Below, piece by piece: positions 15,355-23,206 of a stretch of 64,000 nucleotides of DNA. This stretch comes from Chroococcidiopsis sp. CCMEE 29 (GTDB lineage Bacteria; Cyanobacteriota; Cyanobacteriia; Cyanobacteriales; Chroococcidiopsidaceae), in contig NZ_CP083761.1 in assembly GCF_023558375.1 (NCBI RefSeq), positions 5,287,001-5,351,000 of the forward strand. Reading direction: 5' to 3'. A program made the translations under genes and the position numbers. Below the pieces are notes generated by a model. It was not told where the DNA came from and ran no database searches. It saw only the letters and a program-made list of their open reading frames with translations. Within the stretch, counting starts at the first letter, position 1. Each line of letters begins with the position of its first letter.

Positions 15355-16407
15355 TCACTCCTGGCTCCTCACTTCATTACCACTAATCGCTGATTGTTTA
15401 CCGACTTGATCTTGAAACTGAATTCGCTCTAGTACGCGGTTATTAACTGCTTCCTTCGCCAAGCGAATGGCATTAAAAATCGAAGGTGATTGAGAGCTAC
15501 CATGGCTGATAATGCAAATTCCTGCCACGCCTAACAACAAGCCACCTCCATGTTCGGCGTGGTCTATCCGCTGCCTAATCCTTTTCAAGTTTGGTTTTAA
15601 CAACATCGTCCCCAATTGACCTTGTAATCCTTGGGGTAACTCTTCTCGCAAGATTTGGAGCACCACCTCACCCACAGCTTCAGCAAACTTCAACAACACG
15701 TTGCCCACAAAGCCATCACAGACAATGACATCAAAGCGACCGGAAAGGACATCACGACCTTCAGCATTGCCAATAAAGGTAATTTTGGGATTTTTTGCCA
15801 GCATTTGGTGAGTGCGAACAGCTAAGTCATTGCCCTTAGTGTCTTCCTCACCTATATTTAAAAGTCCTACCTTTGGCTCCGCAATTCCCAGCACGTACTG
15901 ACTGTAAACCGCTCCCATAACAGCAAATTGCTCCAAAAACTTGGGACGGCAATCAACATTTGCACCGACATCGAGGATTAGTACTGGCTTACTGGCAACA
16001 ATTGTCGGAAACACTGCGCCAATTGCTGGACGGTCAATTCCAGGCAGTCGCCCTAAACGAAGAAGCGCTGCTGCCATAGCGGCTCCAGAATGACCCGCTG
16101 ACACGACAGCTGCTGCCTGCTTTTGCTTGACCAAATCCATCGCCACGTTGATTGAAGCCTTAGGCTTACGTCTAATCCCGCTTAATGGCTCCTCATGCAT
16201 TTCAATCGTGCCCTCAGCAGGTACGATTTCAATTTGACCCAAATTACTCGTTTGCGGCAGGGCAGCTTCAATCTTCTGGGGGTCGCCCACCAGTAATACT
16301 TCTACACCTAATTCCTCCCGTGCCCGCAGTGCGCCAGCAACGATTTCGGCGGGTGCATGATCCCCCCCCATGGCGTCAATTGCGATTCGTGCGCGAGTCA
16401 ATCCCAT
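15355..16407 (-). CDS. plsX: Phosphate acyltransferase
   Basis: A 350-residue soluble or peripheral enzyme that makes acyl-phosphate from acyl-ACP, feeding the acyl-phosphate/PlsY route to lysophosphatidic acid. Family markers are IAIDAMGGDHAPAEIVAGAL at the N-terminus, SAGHSGAAMAAAL, PILILDVGAN-like VLILDVGANVDC, GLLNIGEE and VCDGFVGNVLLK. It is the first gene of the plsX-fabH-fabD-plsC series. The 250 bp upstream hold no gene and probably carry the promoter. Confidence 0.96.
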   Translation of the reverse strand: MGLTRARIAIDAMGGDHAPAEIVAGALRAREELGVEVLLVGDPQKIEAALPQTSNLGQIEIVPAEGTIEMHEEPLSGIRRKPKASINVAMDLVKQKQAAAVVSAGHSGAAMAAALLRLGRLPGIDRPAIGAVFPTIVASKPVLILDVGANVDCRPKFLEQFAVMGAVYSQYVLGIAEPKVGLLNIGEEDTKGNDLAVRTHQMLAKNPKITFIGNAEGRDVLSGRFDVIVCDGFVGNVLLKFAEAVGEVVLQILREELPQGLQGQLGTMLLKPNLKRIRQRIDHAEHGGGLLLGVAGICIISHGSSQSPSIFNAIRLAKEAVNNRVLERIQFQDQVGKQSAISGNEVRSQE

Positions 16408-16659
16408 TGATTAAAGTTCTAGAAACCTTAAAGATTTTACCAGATGCCTTCCACCCAACTAGCAACCTCTGTTAATCTCACCGGAAAATGATTGTGAATC
16501 TAGAGTAATTTTCACTTTTTCATTATCCAAGCTAGTTGGTTTGACGGCTCCCCAGTAATAAAATTGCGGGGATTTCGAAGAGAAGTTACCCACTCTCGCT
16601 CCAACTCAAAAAGAGAAAATTGCTTGTACTTCAGATATATCCACTATACAGATGGTAGG

Positions 16660-17470
16660 TCACGCTCTTCTTCTCCTCGAAGACGAACGCCGTGGCTTCC
16701 ATAGAGCAGTTATGCTTCCTAAGAAATGCATAACATCGCCAACAGTCTCATCAAGGCGAGTTTGCGAGCTTGAGCTACTTAGATTACGTAAACCGTGTAA
16801 GTCTAGGAAGCTGAATCCTACCTTGGAGAATAAGGGAATTAGGCAGAACAGAAATGTATCAACGGTTTGATCGAAAACCCTGAAACCTGAAGGACCAAGA
16901 ATCCACACAATTGGATAGCAGATCCACAGCACTGTGAAATAGGTAGCTATCCTGTCAAAAAACTCTGAGAGTTCTGGCTCCTTGGCTTCTAGTCTTGGCG
17001 CGTAAGGGACCCCAAATTCCTCCTAGGATGACTAAAAAGGCGACAACGCCGTTGAGGTACCACAAGTATCTGACCCAAGGTATTACAGAGAAATCGGCAA
17101 CCAAACCACACACAACAACGATTACCTGGGTAAGCATCAGGGAAGCACTTAGCGTCCAGTCTTTTTTATGCAGATGATGCATTGCTGTCCAAGATAAGGC
17201 TAACAGCAACAATGGTGTGGTAACAACCCAGTCTATGTAGCGGGCAAAATAGGTAATCTGACCAGCAACCTCAATCTTTCCCTGCTCTAAAACAGCACCC
17301 GGTAAAACCATCGACAGATAAGCTAAACCCGACCAGATGGGGATAAAGGCAGCAACTAAATACTCATATCTCGGCACACCACGCGGATTTCTACTAAGCA
17401 ATATAAAGTGGATGGCACCGATCGCCATGCCAGCAATATAGAGCCAATGAAAAATATCCTGCCAATCCAT
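16660..17470 (-). pseudogene. Sensory rhodopsin (Anabaena-sensory-rhodopsin type), split by a one-base frameshift
   Basis: Microbial rhodopsin highly similar to Anabaena sensory rhodopsin throughout. Frame 1 (17470-16955) encodes helices A-E: HFILLSRNPRGVPRYEYLVA, then ARYIDWVVTTPLLLLALSWT with the counterion D80, then WVRYLWYLNG. It ends in RAKTRSQGARTLRVF and a stop. Removing one C from 16980-16981 (plus strand) gives SQEPELSEFFDRIATYFTVL and leads directly into helices F-G: WICYPIVWILGPSGF, LFCLIPLFSKVGFSFLDLHG. The retinal Lys is in FSK, codon 16822-16824. A Pro sits where proton pumps have the second Asp, as in the Anabaena protein, indicating a sensor. The repaired length is 269 residues. 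It could be a true pseudogene or a sequencing error. Confidence 0.93.
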
Positions 17471-17473
17471 AGC

Positions 17474-17480
17474 CTACCTC
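17474..17480 (-). promoter_or_regulatory. Ribosome binding site of the rhodopsin gene
   Basis: On the minus strand GAGGTAG lies 3 nt upstream of the rhodopsin ATG (17470), supporting that start. The spacing is a little short. Confidence 0.5.
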
Positions 17481-17786
17481 ATTAAAATTTACAAGTAGTC
17501 ATGAACTACCAAATTATGAAAACCTATTATGGGTCATACAAGCTTAAAGAACCAGAAAATAATTCTAGTTAGAAAGAGAAGTCTAAAGCTCGATATCCCA
17601 TGTTTAGTCCGTAATAATTTTTAAACTAATTACACTAATATTATTTCTCTCAACGTCTGTCTTTAGAGTGAGTTTCATTATTAATTTAATTTTTGTTTCA
17701 AGTTGCAAACAGTTTTTAATTAGTACGTTTTTAGTGTGAGAAAAAAATGTGATTAAAAAGTGACAGCAACGCAGGAGTTCAAATAT
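17481..17786. other. AT-rich intergenic region upstream of the rhodopsin gene
   Basis: About 306 bp without a gene, very AT-rich around 17610-17720. It should contain the rhodopsin promoter and the 3' end region of the amidase gene. I find no convincing -35/-10 pair or known operator. Confidence 0.4.
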
Positions 17787-18698
17787 TTAGTGCTGGAGAA
17801 GCGAGCTATTGGCGCTAAAGGTTTGGCTTTTATTTAAACTTGCTCGGCGATAGGAATGCAGCAGACCAAAGAACTTACTGACATTAAAACTTCTTGGATC
17901 TATTCTTGCGCCTGAACGATCAACTGCTTTATGAGTAGTGATGCGCTGATCTGGAACACGACTTTGGGCAATTAACCAAGCAAGGGACTGATATTGTGCT
18001 TCTGTATAGCCGCTATGTCTGCGCTTATGATTGCGACCATCTGGCGGAGTTTCTAAAGAAGTATGATAAGCAAAGTTATTCACAGATGGGGGAAGGTAGG
18101 GATGAGTCTTCACTGCCTCGACTACTCCATTGGAACCAATAAAGACAGAATTACCTGCACCAAAGGCTCGCTTTTCTGGTGGGACTATATAAATAACTGT
18201 GCCGTCTCTCTTAATTAAAGTATGGTAACTCGCCTGCTCTTTTTCGTTGGGGTGGGGTGTTTGAAAATGATTAATAGCAGATGTGGCAGAACCGACAGTT
18301 TCATGTAGCACTATAATCGGTTGATTGTGGACAGGCATCCCGTTAATGTCTACAATAGACCGCTCCCCATAATTAACTGGGTGCGCCCAAGCGAACTCAT
18401 ATTTGGGAGTGTAATTAGGTGGTGCAACTTTAGCAAAATTGAGCGGGAAATTGAGTAAACCTCGGGCTTTATTCCCTTGAATTTGAATTGGTTGGAATTG
18501 GGCGATTGTATTTTGACTCTGGGCAGCAGCTACAGGATGCGAGGCTGTTATCTCCCATTCCAGTAAATCTGGATCTCCTTTAGAAAACAGAGTAATACTA
18601 AGGGCTAGGCACAGAGACAGCAGAAACATCAATAAAGCTCTAGTTGTCCAAATATTCAATCTCATTTTGCTAAGCTTGTAACGTTTTTTTGAAGCCAA
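17787..18698 (-). CDS. N-acetylmuramoyl-L-alanine amidase (amidase_2/PGRP type)
   Basis: A 303-residue protein with one N-terminal membrane segment (residues 17-38), a linker to about 95, then a zinc amidase domain. The first Zn ligand is in PIIVLHETVGS. The middle has YHTLIKRDGTVIYIVP. The later ligands lie in FAYHTSLE and ITTHKAVDRSGARIDP. Such enzymes cleave peptidoglycan stem peptides in the periplasm, in cell-wall turnover or septum remodelling. The C-terminal tail (YRRASLNKSQTFSANSS) is low complexity. It stands alone upstream of the rhodopsin gene. Confidence 0.88.
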   Translation of the reverse strand: MASKKRYKLSKMRLNIWTTRALLMFLLSLCLALSITLFSKGDPDLLEWEITASHPVAAAQSQNTIAQFQPIQIQGNKARGLLNFPLNFAKVAPPNYTPKYEFAWAHPVNYGERSIVDINGMPVHNQPIIVLHETVGSATSAINHFQTPHPNEKEQASYHTLIKRDGTVIYIVPPEKRAFGAGNSVFIGSNGVVEAVKTHPYLPPSVNNFAYHTSLETPPDGRNHKRRHSGYTEAQYQSLAWLIAQSRVPDQRITTHKAVDRSGARIDPRSFNVSKFFGLLHSYRRASLNKSQTFSANSSLLQH

Positions 18699-18732
18699 CG
18701 TGTAGGCTGTAAATGTGTTTCTACCACTTTTT

Positions 18733-18762
18733 TATGTTAACTAATCTCTGCTCTAGTTAATA
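18733..18762. repeat. Solo IS630 end (relic)
   Basis: This 30-bp stretch matches the right end of the IS630 at 2501-2530 at 27 positions, including the outer TA. No partner inverted repeat or transposase lies nearby, so it is a relic of an excised or decayed related element, or one end of a small derivative. Confidence 0.6.
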
Positions 18763-18779
18763 ATACCGATTTTGGATTG

Positions 18780-19184
18780 CTAAAGATTGGTGGAAATGGC
18801 TTGCACTGGACAGGTCGGAATGCATTGTTCGCAGACAATGCAGCGCGATCGCGTGAAAGTCAGGTGAAACGTTTTTGGATCGAGTGTTAGAGCTTCCGTA
18901 GGGCATACTCCGGTACATAAACCACAGTCTACACAGATATCTTGATCGATCACAATCTCAGCTAAAGCGGAGGAAACATTAATATGCTGGGATCGCATCC
19001 ACTCAATGGCAGCATCTAGCTGGTCAATATCCCCCGATAGTTCAACTACCAACGTGCCAATTTGATTAGGGGCAACTTGGGCACGGATAATATTGGCAGC
19101 AACGTTAAACTCTTTTGCCAGTCTGTAGGTAACTGGCATCTGAATAGCACGTCTGGGAAAAGTTAGCGTTACTCGTTTTTTCAC
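18780..19184 (-). CDS. NIL-domain protein with two [4Fe-4S] ferredoxin motifs
   Basis: 134 residues. The N-terminal half is a NIL domain (RVTLTFPRRAIQMPVTYRLA... GTLVVELSGD), found at the end of methionine ABC transporters as a ligand-sensing module. The C-terminal half has two classical clusters, CVDCGLCTGVCPTEAL and CIVCEQCIPTCPVQAI. Fused NIL-ferredoxins occur in many cyanobacteria, and related proteins have been tied to sulfur-amino-acid/homocysteine metabolism. The electron partner is unknown. It is divergent from cdsA. Confidence 0.9.
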   Translation of the reverse strand: MKKRVTLTFPRRAIQMPVTYRLAKEFNVAANIIRAQVAPNQIGTLVVELSGDIDQLDAAIEWMRSQHINVSSALAEIVIDQDICVDCGLCTGVCPTEALTLDPKTFHLTFTRSRCIVCEQCIPTCPVQAISTNL

Positions 19185-19326
19185 AGATGTTATGAAGGGG
19201 TGAAGGGCAAGGGGCGAGGGATTAATTGTGTTTTTTCTGTTTTAGCGAGACGTCAAGAGAGCGGAGACGAAGAAAGAGACAAGTACTGGTTCGGTTAAAC
19301 TGAATTCACAAATCATACTTTTAGCT

Positions 19327-20211
19327 ATGCCTTGGTCTCGAATTGTTAGTGGAATAATAGCGATCGCCCTCGCCTTGATCTCAACAATTTTAGGAGGGTG
19401 GTATTTCACACTCACATTTGCTGTCATTATTTATTTGGGTCAATTGGAATACTTTGAGCTGGTAAAAGCTACAGGAATTGCGCCCGCTGCTAAAACTACC
19501 GTAGCCGTCAGCCAGGTGCTGCTGATTATTGCTACAGTTTCTTCCACCTTAGCTGATGCTGTTGTGCCTGTAGCTGGAACATTTATCTGCTTTTATTTAC
19601 TATTTCAACCCAAATTAGCGACGATTGCTGATATTTCCACCTCAATCTTAGGACTATTTTATTGCGGCTATTTGCCCAGTTACTGGGTACGATTGCGATC
19701 GGTTGGTAGCGCCGCAGCCAGTAATTTACCTTTAGGCGGCTATTGGCCTGATACCTGGACGATCAAAGCATTGCCTGAAGGTTTGACAGCTACTTTGTTA
19801 ACCTTCTTCTGCATCTGGGCAGCAGACATCGGCGCTTACATTATCGGCAAAATCTTCGGTCGCACCCGTCTTTCCAGTATCAGTCCTAAGAAGACGGTTG
19901 AAGGCGCTGTGTTTGGAGTAAGTGCCAGTATAACTGTAGCCGTGATCGGAGCCTGGTACTTAGACTGGCCTGGCTGGCCTTGGACTGGTTTGGCATTAGG
20001 TTTCCTAATTGGCGTTGCTAGCCTATTGGGTGACCTAACCGAGTCAATGATGAAGCGTGATGCTGGGGTCAAGGATTCAGGACAATTAATTCCCGGTCAC
20101 GGCGGTATCTTAGACCGCGCTGACAGCTACGTCTTTACCGCTCCCCTGGTTTACTATTTTGTGACACTACTCTTACCACTGCTGAAATATAGCTGTTGCC
20201 AGTTCAGTTAA
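19327..20211 (+). CDS. cdsA: Phosphatidate cytidylyltransferase
   Basis: A 294-residue integral membrane enzyme making CDP-diacylglycerol from phosphatidate and CTP for phosphatidylglycerol synthesis. About eight hydrophobic segments. The signature SISPKKTVEGAVFG and, near the C-terminus, GDLTESMMKRDAGVKDSG and PGHGGILDRADS give the conserved catalytic acidic and basic residues. The start ATG at 19327 gives the usual length. An IS1 element sits just 18 bp after its stop codon and could affect its transcription end. Confidence 0.95.
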   Translation: MPWSRIVSGIIAIALALISTILGGWYFTLTFAVIIYLGQLEYFELVKATGIAPAAKTTVAVSQVLLIIATVSSTLADAVVPVAGTFICFYLLFQPKLATIADISTSILGLFYCGYLPSYWVRLRSVGSAAASNLPLGGYWPDTWTIKALPEGLTATLLTFFCIWAADIGAYIIGKIFGRTRLSSISPKKTVEGAVFGVSASITVAVIGAWYLDWPGWPWTGLALGFLIGVASLLGDLTESMMKRDAGVKDSGQLIPGHGGILDRADSYVFTAPLVYYFVTLLLPLLKYSCCQFS

Positions 20212-20254
20212 GACATAGACTTAGAGGGTATGTTGTAGAGGTGTTGATGAGCTA

Positions 20255-20728
20255 TTAAACTGATACCCCAAATTCGTAGCGATTAATAAATAGTCCAATC
20301 ACAATATCACGCATGATAGCTGTTTTGGAAAAACAGATCGTTCTCCGCGCTAAACGTTTTATGCTTGCGCGTAAATTCGTATGTTTGCTTTCTATCTTCT
20401 GCATATTCTGTTTGCTGACTTCGTGCTGCTGGGCTTCTAAATGACGCTCATATGCCCCTCAGCCATCAGTATAGAAACGGCTGATTCCAAATGGTTCCAA
20501 CAATGCTTTCAACTGGAGAAACACTTCATCTTTACGCTGACCAAACACGTAAGCTAATACCTTGCCACTCCAATGCTCAATCCCATGCCATAGCCAACGT
20601 GGGTTATCCTTCTTGCCAACGTAACTCCACATCTCATCTAATTCAGACTCACGCTCATCTAACTCCTCAATCGGTCTGAGTAAACGAATATCAATTTCAA
20701 CTGTCTCTGGATTCAGTTGCTCTAACAC
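20255..20728 (-). pseudogene. insB: IS1 InsB (DDE transposase part) with an internal stop
   Basis: ELDEMWSYVGKKDNPRWLW holds the first catalytic Asp; RFYTDG holds the second. Directly after TDG, where the family has Trp, is TGA (20459-20461, a TGG to TGA change). Reading through it gives GAYERHLEAQQ, SKQNMQKIESKHTNLRASIK (third catalytic residue region) and RDIVIGLFINRYEFG, to a TAA at 20255. So the gene is complete apart from one nonsense mutation. It would be made as an InsAB fusion by a -1 shift at eight As (20759-20766) in insA. Confidence 0.88.
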
Positions 20729-21023
20729 TGCTACATTTACTTGTTGCAGTTGAGATTCTTTTTTTTAATTCTTTGATCACAGTGCTGGTACTTACATGCA
20801 ACACTCGTGCCGTATCTCGAATTCCACTCCCATTTAGAGCCATATCAACAATTTGCTGCTTCACTTGACGGGATTGCCCAGCATAAGCGTAATTGAGCAG
20901 AAATGTCCTACCTTGACAGAACTCGCCTCGACACATAAACCGCTGCTTCCCCTGACCAGTCTTCCCATTCTTAACAAGATCGGCGCCCTGGCAGTAAGGA
21001 CAGTGAATTACTTGTAAAATCAT
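20697..21023 (-). CDS. insA: IS1 InsA (DNA-binding regulatory protein)
   Basis: 108 residues. An N-terminal zinc finger (HCPYCQGADLVKNGK, then RFMCRGEFC) and an HTH (LNGSGIRDTARVLHVSTSTV) bind the element ends. After ELKKR the unshifted frame gives a meaningless tail. The eight-A run at this point is a slippery site and a -1 shift enters the InsB frame. The related truncated copy at 3587-4027 has nine As and reads through without a shift. Confidence 0.85.
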   Translation of the reverse strand: MILQVIHCPYCQGADLVKNGKTGQGKQRFMCRGEFCQGRTFLLNYAYAGQSRQVKQQIVDMALNGSGIRDTARVLHVSTSTVIKELKKRISTATSKCSSVRATESRDS

Positions 21024-21126
21024 TGCTATCTCAATAAAGTTGATGCTGCTACCTTCTCTAATAAAAAGTTAACGTATCAACACCTCTACAACATCCCCCA
21101 ATATTCTTGTTCTCCCCCCTGCTTCT

Positions 21127-21891
21127 CTACTCCCCCTGCTCACCCTGCTCTCTTCCCGTCATCGGCACAAACCGAACGGGGATTGTTCTCTTCTCGTTCA
21201 AGCCATCTCGCGTTTTTGTCAACACCCTTATTTCCTGGTTCCTCGTGCCCACAGGAATCACCATTTTCCCGTTGGGTGCCAGCTGATTTACCAAGGCTTC
21301 AGGTATGCGATCCGGAGCAGCAGTGACGATAATCGCGTCGTAAGGAGCATGCTCCGCCCATCCTTGGTACCCGTTACCAGTCTTTACATGAACATTCTTG
21401 TAGCCTAACTCGCTGAGGATTTGGCGTCCTCTTTCAGCCAGATCTGGAATAATCTCGATGGTGTAAACTTCTTTGGCTATCTCGCCTAGTACAGCAGCCT
21501 GGTACCCAGAGCCAGTGCCGATCTCCAGTACCTTTTCAGTCGCAGAGATCTCAGCAACTTCCGTCATGTAGGCGACGATGTATGGTTGAGAAATAGTCTG
21601 GTCATGACTAAGCGGCAGGGGATGATCCCCGTATGCTAAATTTGCCTGAGACGCAGCAACAAATCGATGGCGGGGCACCTTTGACATTGCCTTGAGTACA
21701 GCTCTGTCCTGTATCCCACGCCCACGGAGCTGTTGTTCTACCATTTGCGATCGCTGGCTTTCGAATTCGTCTACGGTATTGCTTAAGCGTTGTACCTGAG
21801 CAGTGGTCGGAGCGTGGAAGTTTTCAACCACCCAACCTGGGAAGTACAGAAGCAAGATACACAGAAGCGACCAAATCATTGGTGCGAACAC
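21127..21891 (-). CDS. pcm: Protein-L-isoaspartate O-methyltransferase, membrane-anchored or exported form
   Basis: 254 residues. The enzyme repairs isoaspartyl residues in aged proteins using SAM. After an N-terminal hydrophobic segment (residues 4-22, suggesting export or anchoring) come MVEQQLRGRGIQDRAVLKAM, LPLSHDQTISQPYIVAYMTE, the SAM motif VLEIGTGSGYQAAVLGEI and DAIIVTAAPDRIPEALVNQL. All are typical of Pcm. The last residues (GREQGEQGE) are read from GC-rich intergenic repeat sequence, so the native end seems altered. The lipid genes and the IS1 next door give no functional link. Confidence 0.94.
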   Translation of the reverse strand: MFAPMIWSLLCILLLYFPGWVVENFHAPTTAQVQRLSNTVDEFESQRSQMVEQQLRGRGIQDRAVLKAMSKVPRHRFVAASQANLAYGDHPLPLSHDQTISQPYIVAYMTEVAEISATEKVLEIGTGSGYQAAVLGEIAKEVYTIEIIPDLAERGRQILSELGYKNVHVKTGNGYQGWAEHAPYDAIIVTAAPDRIPEALVNQLAPNGKMVIPVGTRNQEIRVLTKTRDGLNEKRTIPVRFVPMTGREQGEQGE

Positions 21892-21925
21892 AAAACCTCC
21901 TTTATATATCTAGTAGGAGCAAGGC

Positions 21926-22540
21926 ATGATTCAAACGGCGACAAAATTACTTACTTTCGAAGAATTTTTGAAGTGGAAGCCAGAGAGTGGACGCTATGAA
22001 CTGCACGAAGGCGCAATTATTGAGATGCAGCCAACGGGGAAACAAGAAGAGATTACTGGATTTCTATCTACAGAACTGACTCTAGAGTTTCGACGGCTGA
22101 GTCTTCCCTACTTTATACTCAAGCAAGCACTGCTCAAAGCCCCGAATAGGGAAACGGGCTATTCGCCTGACGTGCTGATAGTAAACCGTACCTCTTTAGC
22201 GACCCAACCCCTATGGGAAAAATTCTCAACCATTACTCAGGGAGCGGCAGTTCCCCTAGTTGTCGAAGTTGTCAGTACTAACTGGCGAGATGATTATCTA
22301 ACCAAAGTCAGGGACTATGAAGAAATTGGCATTCCTGAATACTGGATTGTCGATTATCTTGGTTTGGGAGGTAGACGGTACATTGGCTCCCCGAAACAAC
22401 CTACTATTTTCATCTACTATTTAGTTGAAGGTGAGTATCAGGTTAGCCAATTTAGGGGTGCTAACTGCATCGAATCACCAACGTTGCCAGAACTGAAACT
22501 GACAGCAGAACAGGTATTTGCTGCGGGCAATCAAGCATAA
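21926..22540 (+). CDS. Uma2 family (DUF820) putative endonuclease
   Basis: A 204-residue PD-(D/E)XK-fold protein of the large cyanobacterial Uma2 family. LTFEEFLKWKPESGRYELHE at the N-terminus has the conserved E/Y-EL block. YSPDVLIVNR supplies the core Asp, and LVVEVVSTNWRDDYLTKVRD the Glu and Lys of the active site. The next block, IPEYWIVDYLGLGG, is also diagnostic. Uma2 genes are present in dozens of copies in many cyanobacteria, and their role (mobile-element or restriction-like) is unsettled. It is transcribed divergently from pcm. Confidence 0.92.
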   Translation: MIQTATKLLTFEEFLKWKPESGRYELHEGAIIEMQPTGKQEEITGFLSTELTLEFRRLSLPYFILKQALLKAPNRETGYSPDVLIVNRTSLATQPLWEKFSTITQGAAVPLVVEVVSTNWRDDYLTKVRDYEEIGIPEYWIVDYLGLGGRRYIGSPKQPTIFIYYLVEGEYQVSQFRGANCIESPTLPELKLTAEQVFAAGNQA

Positions 22541-22579
22541 CTATTGACTTATTCGCTGCTGTGAATAGAGATTCCTAAT

Positions 22580-23206
22580 ATGAAAAACTTGCTACGAATA
22601 TCTTCATTCTTGAAAGACAGTTTTACTAGTTTGAATAGCTGGTCTTCGGAGAAAAAATCCATTCTCTTGTTCGACTCATCTGTTGCGGCTGAGGACATTG
22701 CTTTCATGCTTGGCGGTCACTGGGATGAATGCAATGGTGTTTGTGTGCCTGAATGTGATGAGGTAGCGGTTAACACTGCTGCGAGTCTGGTGAGAGCAAA
22801 ATGGTGTTATGGTGGTGCATCCTGTGCTTTTTTAACTCTATTGAGTGTTGATGAACTGAAACGGCGTTATGCAGCGGGAGACAGGAATTTCGCTAATGCT
22901 AACTTGAGATGCGCAGACCTCAATAATCTGAACTTAAGTGGAGCTAACTTGGGATGGGCTAAGCTAACTTTGGCTGGCTTGAGCGGAGCCAATCTGAGTG
23001 GGGCTGACTTAACTGCGGCAGATTTGAGTAAAGCCAACCTGAGTGAGGCAGATTTGCGAGGAGCCAATTTATCATTGGCGGATTTAAGAGAGGCAAACCT
23101 TGCTCAGGCAAACCTAAGTGGGGCTTGCCTAAGAGGTGCTAAACTGACCGAGGCTGCTGGGAGAAGTGAGACTATCCTTCGCTACACGATTGAGCAGGAT
23201 GGGTAG
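22580..23206 (+). CDS. Pentapeptide-repeat protein with a cysteine-containing N-terminal domain
   Basis: 208 residues. Residues about 95-195 form a right-handed beta-helix of A(D/N)Lxx repeats, starting NFANANLRCADLNNLNLSGA and with some 20 units. The N-terminal 90 residues (FMLGGHWDECNGVCVPECDE, then KWCYGGASCAFLTLLSVDEL) contain five or six Cys and are not a domain I recognise. Function is unknown; pentapeptide repeats usually mediate protein interactions. Its 3' end overlaps the converging GH65 gene by 25 bp. Confidence 0.88.
   Translation: MKNLLRISSFLKDSFTSLNSWSSEKKSILLFDSSVAAEDIAFMLGGHWDECNGVCVPECDEVAVNTAASLVRAKWCYGGASCAFLTLLSVDELKRRYAAGDRNFANANLRCADLNNLNLSGANLGWAKLTLAGLSGANLSGADLTAADLSKANLSEADLRGANLSLADLREANLAQANLSGACLRGAKLTEAAGRSETILRYTIEQDG

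Larger units (their letters stand above)
20230..21094 (-). mobile_element. IS1-family insertion sequence, transposase inactivated
   Basis: Ends are 19-bp perfect inverted repeats (ATGTTGTAGAGGTGTTGAT at 20230-20248; complement at 21076-21094). The element is 865 bp and contains insA and insB on the minus strand. No target duplication is visible. A nonsense codon in insB makes this copy defective. Confidence 0.9.
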
